From contig DASZMA010000193.1 in assembly GCA_035552095.1 (NCBI GenBank), positions 1 to 64,000 on the forward strand: DNA of 64,000 nt, in the 5' to 3' direction. The translations under genes and the position numbers were made by a program. Below are positions 35,076 through 43,419 of the stretch, in pieces. The DNA comes from Bog-473 sp035552095. GTDB taxonomy: Bacteria; Actinomycetota; Acidimicrobiia; Acidimicrobiales; RAAP-2. The notes below the pieces were generated by a model. The model saw nothing but the letters and a program-made list of their open reading frames with translations. It had not been told where the DNA came from and did not search any database. Numbering within the stretch: position 1 is the stretch's first letter; each line of letters begins with the position of its first letter.

Positions 35076-35633
35076 CTGACGGCGGCCCTCCTCCTCTGTG
35101 CCGGAGGGTCGACCCGCTTCGCCGGTGCGCCGTCCAAGCTGTTGGCCCCGTTCCGCGGCCGCCCCCTCCTCTCCTGGGCGCTGGACCAGGTGGTGGCAGC
35201 CGAACTCGATGAGCTGATCGTCGTGGTGGGGGCGGTGGACCTCACGGCCCTCCTGCCGGCGGACGGTCGCGCCGTCGTGGTCGAGAACGCGGCGTGGGCC
35301 TCGGGGCAGGCGTCCTCCCTCCACGCCGGCATCACGGCGGCGGGGGATCGAGGTCATGACGCCGTGGTGGTGGGGTTGGGCGACCAGCCGCTGGTGCCGG
35401 CCGCGGCCTGGGCGGCGGTGGCGGCGGCGACGGGGAGCGCGATCGCCATCGCCACCTTCGGCGGGCGGCGCACCCCACCCACCCGGCTGGCTCGCGCCGT
35501 GTGGCCGCTGTTGCCGACGGAGGGCGATGCGGGGGCGCGGGTTCTCATGGCGGCCCGGCCCGACCTGGTGCGCGAGGTCCCCTGCCCGGGCGATCCGCTC
35601 GACGTCGACACGGTGGAGGACCTGCTGCGTTAG
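35076..35633 (+). CDS. MobA/MocA-like nucleotidyltransferase
   Basis: A protein of about 185 residues with the NTP-transferase fold used to attach CMP or GMP to molybdopterin. LLLCAGGSTRFAGAPSKLLA is the nucleotide-binding loop, VVVGLGDQPLVPAAAW has the metal-binding Asp region, and GDPLDVDTVEDLLR is the C-terminal signature. For an IorB-type partner, cytidylylation (MocA-like) is the expected role. No ATG, GTG or TTG lies close: CTG 35076 is the nearest, while ATG about 35008 would overlap the previous gene, so the start is unsettled. Confidence 0.85.
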   Translation: MTAALLLCAGGSTRFAGAPSKLLAPFRGRPLLSWALDQVVAAELDELIVVVGAVDLTALLPADGRAVVVENAAWASGQASSLHAGITAAGDRGHDAVVVGLGDQPLVPAAAWAAVAAATGSAIAIATFGGRRTPPTRLARAVWPLLPTEGDAGARVLMAARPDLVREVPCPGDPLDVDTVEDLLR

Positions 35634-35656
35634 CCGGCCGGTACCCTGGCTCCCTC

Positions 35657-37420
35657 GTGGCCGTCCTCGCTGACCTTCAAGACGTGGCCGTGCGGCGGGT
35701 CGACCGGGTCCTCTTCGAAGGGCTGTCCCTCACCGTCTCCGACGGTGACCGGATCGGGGTGGTCGGCATCAACGGCACCGGGAAATCCACGCTGCTGCGC
35801 CTGGTGGCCGGGGTCGACCGGCCCGACGAGGGCGAGGTCCGCTTCGGGCGGGGGGCGCGGATCGGTTTCCTCGAACAGGTCCCGGTGCTGGCGCCGGGCA
35901 CGGTGAGGGCGGCCGTCGGCGCGGGCTGGGAGGCCGAGGCGGCGCTGGACCGGCTGGGCATGGGCGGCGACCGCGTGGCCGAGCTCGACATCGCCACGTT
36001 GTCGGGCGGTCAGGCCAAGCGGGTGGCGCTGGCCCGGGTGTTGGCCCATCCGGCCGAGCTGCTGGTGCTCGATGAGCCGACCAACCACCTCGACCTCGGC
36101 GCCGTGGCCTGGCTCGAGCAGCGGCTGCTCTCCTCGACGCTGGTCCTGGTCACCCACGACCGCCACCTGCTGGACCGGGTCACCACCCGCATGCTCGAGC
36201 TCGACCGGGGCCGGGCCTATATGCACGAAGGGGGGTACGGGTCCTACCTGGCCGCCAAGGCCGAGCGGGAGGAGCAGGCGGCCTCGGCCGAGTCCACCCG
36301 GCGCAACCTGGCCCGGCGCGAACTGGCCTGGCTGCGCCGGGGGGCGCAGGCGCGGTCGCGCAAACCCCAGGCCCGTATCGACGCCGCCGTCGAGCTGATC
36401 GAGGGTGGCCCGATCGCCGCTGACCGGTCCGCTGAGTTCGAGGTGGCCAGCGACACGCCGCGGCTGGGCGACCAGGTGATCGAGTGCCGAGGGGTGAGCT
36501 TCTCCTACGGCGGTGGTGCGGGTCCGCCGGTCCTCTCCGGCGTGGACCTGGTGTTGACCCGACGGGACCGCCTGGGCATCGTGGGGGCGAACGGGACGGG
36601 GAAGTCGACCCTGCTCGACCTCCTGGCCGGCCGGCGCGCGCCCACCGCGGGCCGGGTCGAGGTCGGCCCGACGGTGGTGGTGGGCTACTACGACCAGCAC
36701 GGCACCGTGCTGGACCTGACCGCCCGCGTGCAGGACCTGGTGGCCGGCCCGCACGGGCGGCCCGGATCGCTGGCCGACGTGGCCCTCATGAAGCGCTTCC
36801 TGTTCACCGGGGAGCTGCCCTTCGCCCGGGTCGGCTCGCTCTCGGGCGGCGAGCGCCGCCGCCTCCAGCTCCTCCTGGTCATCGCCGGCCGGCCCAACGT
36901 CCTGTTCCTGGACGAGCCGACCAACGATCTCGATCTCGACACGCTGCGCGTGCTCGAAGACTTCCTCGATACCTGGCCCGGCGCCCTGGTGGTGGTCAGC
37001 CATGACCGCACCTACCTGGAGATGACGACTGACCGGCTGGTGGCGGTGGGCCCCGATGGCTCGGTGGCGGCGGTGCCCGGCGGCGTGGCGGGCTGGGTCA
37101 GCCGGCTCGACCTGGGCGACGGCAATCGGCGGCGCTCGGGGGCGCTCCCGACCGCTCGACCGGCCGGCCCGTCCGACTCCGCTGCCTCGACCCGCCGCCC
37201 GTCGAACGCCAGTCCGGTCGGCCGCCAATTGCGCCAGGCCGAGAAGGAGCTGACCCGCCTGCAGCGGCAGCGCGACAAGATCACCGAGGCGCTCACCGCC
37301 ACCACGGACTACGTGGAGCTGACCCGCCTCGGCCGCGAGCTCACCGCGGCGCAGGATGCCCTGCGGGAGGCCGAGGAGGTCTGGCTGGCCCTGGCCGAGC
37401 ACGCCGAGGGCAGCGACTGA
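35657..37420 (+). CDS. ABC-F family ATPase, Uup-like with C-terminal coiled coil
   Basis: A 587-residue tandem ATPase without membrane segments. Cassette 1 has GINGTGKSTLL, LSGGQAKRVALARVL and LVLDEPTNHLDL; cassette 2 has GANGTGKSTLL, LSGGERRRLQLLLV and LFLDEPTNDLDL. The C-terminal stretch RQLRQAEKELTRLQRQRDK and on is a coiled coil, as in Uup, which binds DNA or ribosomes. The GTG at 35657 is used since upstream codons overlap the nucleotidyltransferase gene. It is a different subgroup from the ABC-F at 7093-8793. Confidence 0.93.
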   Translation: MAVLADLQDVAVRRVDRVLFEGLSLTVSDGDRIGVVGINGTGKSTLLRLVAGVDRPDEGEVRFGRGARIGFLEQVPVLAPGTVRAAVGAGWEAEAALDRLGMGGDRVAELDIATLSGGQAKRVALARVLAHPAELLVLDEPTNHLDLGAVAWLEQRLLSSTLVLVTHDRHLLDRVTTRMLELDRGRAYMHEGGYGSYLAAKAEREEQAASAESTRRNLARRELAWLRRGAQARSRKPQARIDAAVELIEGGPIAADRSAEFEVASDTPRLGDQVIECRGVSFSYGGGAGPPVLSGVDLVLTRRDRLGIVGANGTGKSTLLDLLAGRRAPTAGRVEVGPTVVVGYYDQHGTVLDLTARVQDLVAGPHGRPGSLADVALMKRFLFTGELPFARVGSLSGGERRRLQLLLVIAGRPNVLFLDEPTNDLDLDTLRVLEDFLDTWPGALVVVSHDRTYLEMTTDRLVAVGPDGSVAAVPGGVAGWVSRLDLGDGNRRRSGALPTARPAGPSDSAASTRRPSNASPVGRQLRQAEKELTRLQRQRDKITEALTATTDYVELTRLGRELTAAQDALREAEEVWLALAEHAEGSD

Positions 37421-37467
37421 TCGCGGGCAACCGCCAGGAGGTCGGCCAGGTCGGCTAAAAGGTACGG

Positions 37468-39012
37468 ATGCCCGAGTTCTCCCCGTCTCTCTTCGCCGCC
37501 TCCGCTCCGGAGCGTCCCGCCGTCATCACCGGCTCAGGCGCTGTCGTCACCTTCGGGCAGCTCGAGGCGCGCTCGTGCCAGTTGGCCCAGGCGCTCTTCG
37601 CCTTCGGGCTGCGGCCCGGGGACCACGTGGCGGTGCTGCTGCCCAACGACTACCGCACCCATGAGGTGGTGTGGGGCCTGCAGCGCTCGGGTCTCTATTA
37701 CACCGTCGTCAACACCCACCTGACGGCGGAGGAGGCGGCCTACATCGTGGAGGACTGCGGCGCCCGGGTGCTCATCACGTCTCTGGCCCCACTGGCCGAC
37801 GCGCTGATCGGGCTCACCCCGCACGTGCATCTCCGGCTGGCCCTCGGCGCCGACCCGATCCCCGGCCACGCCTCCTACGACGAGTTCGTGGCCGGTCAGC
37901 CCGACGTGCCCTTGGCCGAGGAGCAGGAGGGCTCGGCCATGCTCTACTCCTCGGGCACGACCGGGCGCCCCAAGGGCATCCGGAGGCCGCTCTCGGGCCA
38001 GCCCTTTGGTTCCGAGGCCGTGTTGGCCCCGATGCTCGGCGGGCTCATGGGGTTCACCGAGGGCGACGTGTATTTGAGCCCGGCGCCCCTTTACCACTCC
38101 GCCCCTCTGCTGTGGTCGATGACGGCGCAGCGCATGGGGGGCACGGTGGTCGTCATGGAGCGCTTCGAGCCGCGGCAGTGCCTGGCCCTGATTGAGCAGC
38201 ATGGTGTGAGCCACGCCCAGTTCGTGCCGACCATGTTCGTGCGCATGTTGAAGCTGACGGACGCCGAGCGGAGCGAGTTCGACCTGAGCAGCCTGCGTTC
38301 GGTCGTGCACGCGGCCGCGCCCTGCGCGCCCGAGGTCAAGCGCCGGATGATCGAGTGGTGGGGGCCGCTGATCCACGAGTACTACTCGGGCACCGAAGGC
38401 GGCGGCATGACCTGGGTGAGCGCGGCTGACTGGCTGACCCATCCGGGCTCGGTCGGGCCGGCGGTGTGGGGCGCCGTGCACATCTGCGACGACGACGGGA
38501 TCGAGTTGGCGACGGGCGAGGACGGGGTGGTGTGGTTCGGGGGCCGGGGCAACGCCTTCGAGTACAACAATGACCCGGAGAAGACGAAGCAGACCTTCAA
38601 TGAGCGGGGCTGGAGCACGCTCTGGGATGTCGGACATCTCGACGCGGCTGAGTATCTGTATCTGACCGACCGCAAGCTGTTCATGATCGTCTCGGGCGGG
38701 GTCAATATCTACCCCCAGGAGATCGAGGACGTGCTGGTGCTCCATCCCGCCGTGGCCGATGTGGCGGTGTTCGGGGTGCCCGAGGCCGAGATGGGGGAGG
38801 AGGTCAAAGCGGTGATCCAGCCGGCGCCCGGACATGCGGCCGGGCCGGAGTTGGCGGCGGAGATCATGGCCTTCTGCCGAGACCACCTCTCGGGGTTCAA
38901 GTGCCCCCGTTCGGTCGACTTCACCGCAGCGCTGCCCCGGGGTGAGAACGGCAAGCTCTACAAGAAGCAGCTGCGCGATGCCTACTGGGCCAGCTCCAGC
39001 CCCACCCTCTGA
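37468..39012 (+). CDS. acyl-CoA synthetase (AMP-dependent ligase, FadD-like)
   Basis: A 514-residue adenylate-forming ligase that activates a carboxylic acid as acyl-CoA. AMP-binding P-loop: MLYSSGTTGRPKGIRRPL; A4/A5 region YYSGTEGGGMTW; adenosine-contact region LYLTDRKLFMIVSGGVNIYP; C-terminal catalytic Lys in RGENGKLYKKQLRD. Length is typical of short FadD proteins. The final 31 bases overlap the convergent MFS gene. Substrate unknown; there is no beta-oxidation neighbour except the distant FadE. Confidence 0.94.
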   Translation: MPEFSPSLFAASAPERPAVITGSGAVVTFGQLEARSCQLAQALFAFGLRPGDHVAVLLPNDYRTHEVVWGLQRSGLYYTVVNTHLTAEEAAYIVEDCGARVLITSLAPLADALIGLTPHVHLRLALGADPIPGHASYDEFVAGQPDVPLAEEQEGSAMLYSSGTTGRPKGIRRPLSGQPFGSEAVLAPMLGGLMGFTEGDVYLSPAPLYHSAPLLWSMTAQRMGGTVVVMERFEPRQCLALIEQHGVSHAQFVPTMFVRMLKLTDAERSEFDLSSLRSVVHAAAPCAPEVKRRMIEWWGPLIHEYYSGTEGGGMTWVSAADWLTHPGSVGPAVWGAVHICDDDGIELATGEDGVVWFGGRGNAFEYNNDPEKTKQTFNERGWSTLWDVGHLDAAEYLYLTDRKLFMIVSGGVNIYPQEIEDVLVLHPAVADVAVFGVPEAEMGEEVKAVIQPAPGHAAGPELAAEIMAFCRDHLSGFKCPRSVDFTAALPRGENGKLYKKQLRDAYWASSSPTL

Positions 39013-40313
39013 TCGCCCGGATCACTCGGGGCGCGCACGTCGGCGTACCACGAGAGGGCCAGCGCGATGGCGGCGCCGCCCAACAGGACGGTGGTGATGC
39101 CCAGGGCGGAAACGACGGGCCCGATGAGGAGGTTGCCCACCCCGACCGTCCCGCCGAAGCCCATGATCCACAGCGCCATGACGCGTCCGCGCACGGCATC
39201 TTCGAGCCGGGTCTGCAATGTGGTGTTGAGGGCGGTGATGAAGGCGAAGTAGAACGCCCCGACCACGGTCACCACGAAGTAGGCCGGCAGGGCGGCGCGC
39301 AGGAGGGCGAAGCCGGTGAGGGCGGCGGCGTATCCGATGAGGCAGGTGCGGACCAGGAGAGGCTTGGAGGTCCGGGAAAAGACGGTGCCGATGGAGATGG
39401 CCCCGATGAGGGCCCCGGTGCCGAAGCAGGCGTAGAGGATGCCGTAACTGGTGGAGCTGGGCTGGATGCCCAGGTTGTGGGCGGCCACCACCGGCAGCTG
39501 GCCCAAGAAGGCCAGCGCGAGCAGCGAGAAGAAGAACACGGTGAGCAGGCAGCGCCCGACTACCGGGTCGGCCCGGGCCGTGGTGATGCCGGCGGTCAGC
39601 TCACGCCAGCGGCTGGCGTGCTGCTTCCCGCTGGGCAGCACGGGCAGCGTGACCGCCATCAGGGCGATGATGACGAAGAGGTAGGTGGCCGCGTTGCCGA
39701 CGAAGACCCAGTCCGGCCCGACCAGCGGGAAGAGCACGCCCCCGATGATGGGGCCGATGACCCGGGAGCCGTTCATCTGGGCCGAGTTGAGCGAGATGGC
39801 GCCGGCCAGGTCCTCCCGGCCGACCAGGCCCGGCAGGATGGCGGAGTAGGCCGGGCCGAACATCGCACTCCCGATGCCCACCATCACCACCATGAGCACC
39901 AGGAGCAGGTGGGAGGGCGAGGGCGTCCGCACCACCCAGGCCACGCCGAGGGAGAACACCAGCTGCTCGAGGGAGAGGATGATCAGGAAGCGCTTGCGGT
40001 CCACCTTGTCGGCGATGTAGCCGCCGATCATGGGGAAGATCAGGGCCGGCCCGAGCTGGGCGAAGATCACCACCCCGACGAAGGTGCTCGAGTGGGTGAC
40101 GTCGTAGGCGTAGGCGCCGAGGACCACATTCTGCATCCAGGTGCCGATGTTGGAGGCGAAGAACCCTATGAAAACGATGCGAAAAGTGCGATGGCGCAGG
40201 GCTGAGATGGCGCTCCCCGAGCCCGTCCCGAGGGGCCGGTCACCGTCGACGACCGCATCCTCGATCTCCTCCAGCGAGATCTCACCGGGCTCTGGCTCTG
40301 TCTCCGTGGCCAT
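38982..40313 (-). CDS. MFS exporter (EntS-like, MFS_3 group)
   Basis: A 443-residue major facilitator with about 12 helices. FIGFFASNIGTWMQNVVLG in helix 1, GGYIADKVDRKRFLI as motif A, and SAMFGPAYSAILPGLVGREDLAGAISLNS in the middle are typical of the EntS/MefA-like group, which exports siderophores or macrolides. The ATG directly abuts the stop of the upstream hydrolase gene. The substrate cannot be assigned. Confidence 0.92.
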   Translation of the reverse strand: MATETEPEPGEISLEEIEDAVVDGDRPLGTGSGSAISALRHRTFRIVFIGFFASNIGTWMQNVVLGAYAYDVTHSSTFVGVVIFAQLGPALIFPMIGGYIADKVDRKRFLIILSLEQLVFSLGVAWVVRTPSPSHLLLVLMVVMVGIGSAMFGPAYSAILPGLVGREDLAGAISLNSAQMNGSRVIGPIIGGVLFPLVGPDWVFVGNAATYLFVIIALMAVTLPVLPSGKQHASRWRELTAGITTARADPVVGRCLLTVFFFSLLALAFLGQLPVVAAHNLGIQPSSTSYGILYACFGTGALIGAISIGTVFSRTSKPLLVRTCLIGYAAALTGFALLRAALPAYFVVTVVGAFYFAFITALNTTLQTRLEDAVRGRVMALWIMGFGGTVGVGNLLIGPVVSALGITTVLLGGAAIALALSWYADVRAPSDPGDQRVGLELAQ

Positions 40314-42383
40314 TTAAGGTCCGGCGGCCGAGCACAGGGCCCCGCACGGTGTGGTGAAGGCCGAGGCGGGGGCCAGCGGGATGTTGAGCACCGACGCGGC
40401 CTGGGCGTTGTGCTGCACGTGGTAGATCCCGCCCAGGAGGTGGGGCAGCTGGGCGGCCGTGGCCAGCAGGTGGGGCGTCTCGGCGGTGGTGATGGTGACC
40501 CGCAACCGCCAGCCGGCCGGGAGGGCAGCGAAGGTGGGAAAGATCTGAATGTCCTGGCGGGTCACCTGGCCCGGGGTGATGAACCGATGCGAGGCGGTCG
40601 TGAGCGGGTGGACCGGCAGCAGGGGCAGGCCGTCGGCGGCGATCCAGCTGCGCGCCGGGTCGAGGGCCCGCTGGGAGCCGAGGAGGGCCCCCGAGGTGAG
40701 GGGCAGGGAAGTACCCCGGGGTGACACCGCCTCGACGGTGGCCGCCAACTCGGTGTCCGTGGTATTCGACGTCGTGTAGATGGTGGCGTCAATCGGTCCG
40801 CTCACGATCGCCGATTGCGTGAAGGGGGCCGTGGTGTAGGTGAGGGCGCCCGGCCCGGTGCCCAGGGTGAGGTCGTTGGTGTCGCATGGGTCGGTCTGGC
40901 CCAGGGTGCCCAGGCCGAGAGCGATGAGGCCGGCCGCCCACTGGTCGGTCTGGACGTCGCAGGGGCTGGAGACGCCGCTGAAGGCGATGGGGTCAGAGCC
41001 GGCCGTCGGCGGGGCGAAGGTGAGGCGGCCGTCGTTGGGCGAGACGGCGTCGCTGCCCGAGCGGCCGGGCGCCAGGTACAGGGCGGCGACAGGGGCGCTG
41101 GTGGCGGGCAGGGGCCACTGGGCGGCGTCGACCCAGGCCTTGGAGTTGAGCTCCTGCAGGTGCAGCGGGGTGGTGGTGTGGGCCAGGGGCGTGTCCTGGT
41201 TGAGCAGCCAGGTGTCGAACCACTCGAGCTCAATGGCCGAGAGGTTGATGCCGTCGCCGGTGGTCACGTGCATCCAGGGGCCCATCAGCAGCTGGTAGCG
41301 GGGGGTCACGGGCTGGGTGGGTGTCATGGCGGCCGTGGCCGGGCGGCCGTCGAAATCGTTCTGCAGGCCGACGTAGTTGAGCGGCTCGCCCGCCTGGAAG
41401 AGGTCGTTCCAGCCGCCGACTAGGAAGGCCGGGATGTGATCGGCCACGACGGCGGCCAGGTCCTGGGCCGGGCTGCGGGCGGACCAGTACGCGCTGTCCG
41501 CCGCGCTCGCGCCCTGGCCGGACTCCACCTGGAGCAGCAGTTGGAGGAAGGAGACCAGGGTCGAGCTGTGGGCGAGCTCGACCGGAGTCAGGCGGGCCAG
41601 GGCGGCGGCCAGCAGCACCGGGTTGGCGCTGGTCGCCGCCTCGACCAGGGGCTGGAGGACGGGGTTGGTCAGGTTGAGGCCGCCGAGTAGGGCGATGTAG
41701 GCCGCCGAGAATTCGATGTCGGGGATGCCGCCCTGGGTCACCGTGTCGGCGAAGAGGTCGTTGCCGGCGATGATCGGGAACATGGCCTTGATGGGGGAGC
41801 CGGCCCCGGCGGCGGCCACCGTCTGGAACTGGTTGATGCCCATGTAGGACTCGCCGAACAACCCGACCTTGCCGTCAGAGTGGGGCAGGGCGGCGGCCCA
41901 GCGGGCCAGGGTGGCGCCGTCGGTGGATTGGACGGGGTCGAAGAGGTCGAAGTCGCCGCCCGAGTCGCCGGTGCCCCGCACGTCGGCCAACACGACGATG
42001 AAGCCCCGGTCGACCAGGTACCCGATGTTGGTGCTGGACAGCGCCGAGGCTTCGGCGATGAACGCCTTGCCGTAGGGGGTCTGCTGGAGGAGGACCGGGA
42101 AGGGGCCGGCGGCGGGGGTCTTAGAGCCGGCGAGGGTGGGGTAATAGACGTCGGCGCGCAGGACGGTGCCGTCCGACATGGTGATGGGCGTATCGAGCGT
42201 GGAGGACTGGCCGAAGGTGGCGGGCTGGGGGGACCACGTGGCGGGCGGCGCGGGGGCGGCCGAGGCGGAGCCGGTTGCGGCGAGGGCGGTCGGGGTGGTG
42301 ATCGCCATGAGGGCGGCCACACTGCTGATGAGGCGCAACGGCCGGTGCCGTTGACGCCACCTCGCTGCCCCTCGCGCCTCCAT
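40314..42383 (-). CDS. secreted CocE/NonD (X-Pro dipeptidyl-peptidase-like) hydrolase
   Basis: A 689-residue exported serine hydrolase. A signal peptide (LISSVAALMAITTPTALA, AxA region) is followed by an alpha/beta hydrolase domain: catalytic Ser179 in GLFGESYMG, Asp in VGGWNDLFQAGE, and His in LLMGPWMHVTTGDG. The C-terminal jelly-roll PepX_C domain covers about 450-689. The ATG at 42383 is preceded by AGGGAG; the open frame continues upstream but overlaps the phosphatase gene. Substrate could be peptides or esters. Confidence 0.9.
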   Translation of the reverse strand: MEARGAARWRQRHRPLRLISSVAALMAITTPTALAATGSASAAPAPPATWSPQPATFGQSSTLDTPITMSDGTVLRADVYYPTLAGSKTPAAGPFPVLLQQTPYGKAFIAEASALSSTNIGYLVDRGFIVVLADVRGTGDSGGDFDLFDPVQSTDGATLARWAAALPHSDGKVGLFGESYMGINQFQTVAAAGAGSPIKAMFPIIAGNDLFADTVTQGGIPDIEFSAAYIALLGGLNLTNPVLQPLVEAATSANPVLLAAALARLTPVELAHSSTLVSFLQLLLQVESGQGASAADSAYWSARSPAQDLAAVVADHIPAFLVGGWNDLFQAGEPLNYVGLQNDFDGRPATAAMTPTQPVTPRYQLLMGPWMHVTTGDGINLSAIELEWFDTWLLNQDTPLAHTTTPLHLQELNSKAWVDAAQWPLPATSAPVAALYLAPGRSGSDAVSPNDGRLTFAPPTAGSDPIAFSGVSSPCDVQTDQWAAGLIALGLGTLGQTDPCDTNDLTLGTGPGALTYTTAPFTQSAIVSGPIDATIYTTSNTTDTELAATVEAVSPRGTSLPLTSGALLGSQRALDPARSWIAADGLPLLPVHPLTTASHRFITPGQVTRQDIQIFPTFAALPAGWRLRVTITTAETPHLLATAAQLPHLLGGIYHVQHNAQAASVLNIPLAPASAFTTPCGALCSAAGP

Positions 42384-42415
42384 GTCGAACTCCCTATGCC
42401 GCCGGACCATCGAAT

Positions 42416-43144
42416 TTACCCGACGTCTTCCAAAAGGACCTGGTCCAGCTGGTCCAGGTGCCTGGTCGAGACCCCAGCGGCCCGGGCCCAGGCGCGGGCG
42501 CCGCCGTGCCGCTCCTCCAGCTCGAGGAGGAACCGGTCCATGGTTTCGGGGTCGGCGGCCAGCAGCGCCGACGGGGTCCGCTCGAGGGTGTCGCGATAGA
42601 CGGGGTCCCGGCCCCAGCGCTCGACCAGGCGGCGCATCCCCTCGGAGGAGAGGGCGTAATCGTCGATGATGGCCCGGCGGTCGACTCCCAGGCAGCCCAG
42701 CACCAGGGCGGCCAGGACCCCGGTGCGGTCCTTGCCGAAGAAGCAGTGGAAGACCAGTGGGAGCTGCTCCGGCGTGGCGATCTCTTCGAGGGCGCGCACC
42801 AAGGCCGGCCCGCCGCCGTCGAGGTAGGACACGTACCGCTCGGCCAGATCCAAAGAGGCCGGACGCTCCCGGGCCATGCCGTCCTGGCTGACCGAGAGGT
42901 TGAGGGAGCGGACGTCGACGTCGAGCGGCGCGTGGCCCAGTCGGGCCGCCTCGGTGGGTGTGCTCAGGTCGATGACGGTGGCCAGACCAAGGGCGCGCAG
43001 GGCGTCGAGGTCGGCTGCGGTGAGCTCGTGCAGGGCATCGCTGCGAAAGAGGCGGCCGGCTCGGGTGCGGCGGCGGCCGTCGGCGGTCGGATAGCCGCCG
43101 AGATCGCGGAAGTTGGGGGCGCCGGCGAGAAAGGGAGCGGTCAT
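42416..43144 (-). CDS. tyrosine/phosphoinositide phosphatase, MptpB-like
   Basis: A 242-residue phosphatase. NFRDLGGYPTADGRR near the start and LFRSDALHEL are typical of the Tyr_phosphatase3 family. The P-loop HCFFGKDRTGV (Cys134) has the Lys-Asp pair seen in mycobacterial PtpB, which hydrolyses phosphotyrosine and phosphoinositides. The protein is cytosolic by sequence, with no signal peptide. It is 32 bases upstream of the hydrolase gene and may head a phosphatase-hydrolase-exporter operon. Confidence 0.93.
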   Translation of the reverse strand: MTAPFLAGAPNFRDLGGYPTADGRRRTRAGRLFRSDALHELTAADLDALRALGLATVIDLSTPTEAARLGHAPLDVDVRSLNLSVSQDGMARERPASLDLAERYVSYLDGGGPALVRALEEIATPEQLPLVFHCFFGKDRTGVLAALVLGCLGVDRRAIIDDYALSSEGMRRLVERWGRDPVYRDTLERTPSALLAADPETMDRFLLELEERHGGARAWARAAGVSTRHLDQLDQVLLEDVG

Positions 43145-43197
43145 GAGGGTCCTCAGAAGGTAGGCGCAACGGGCGCTGAAGACGCAGACCCGCTAAT

Positions 43198-43345
43198 GTC
43201 CGGAGCGCTCCGGCACATCTGGAGTGGTACAGAGTGCAGCGAAGTCCGGTGAGAGTCCGGCACTGACCCGCAACGGTAAAGCCTCCTCGAGGGGACAAGT
43301 CCGGACGCCTGTTCTGTGCTGACGAAACCGAACCTCGGAGGAAGG
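43198..43345 (+). ncRNA. cobalamin riboswitch
   Basis: The conserved core of adenosylcobalamin riboswitches is visible: AAGTCCGGTGAGAGTCCGG (43239 region), then ACCCGCAACGGTAA, then the B12-box-like AAGTCCGGACGCCTGT near 43300. It lies upstream of the cobalamin-uptake operon on the plus strand and should lower expression when B12 is plentiful. Boundaries are approximate. Confidence 0.92.
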
Positions 43346-43363
43346 GCGGTTCGTTGGGCGCCT

Positions 43364-43408
43364 CATTGGGTGTCGCAGCGGGCGCACTTCGTCCTCCGCA
43401 ACCCAATG
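43364..43408 (+). promoter_or_regulatory. riboswitch expression-platform hairpin at the btuF ribosome site
   Basis: CATTGGGT (43364-43371) pairs perfectly with ACCCAATG (43401-43408). The right arm runs into GGAGG (43408-43412), the ribosome-binding site of the gene starting at 43420. The hairpin could therefore hide the site, indicating translational control by the riboswitch. No U-tract is present, which argues against a terminator mechanism. Confidence 0.6.
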
Positions 43409-43419
43409 GAGGATGAACC

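Noticed and set aside
35630..37402. 590-codon minus-strand frame opposite the second ABC-F gene
   Set aside because: Shadow frame of a clear tandem ATPase; no domain resemblance.
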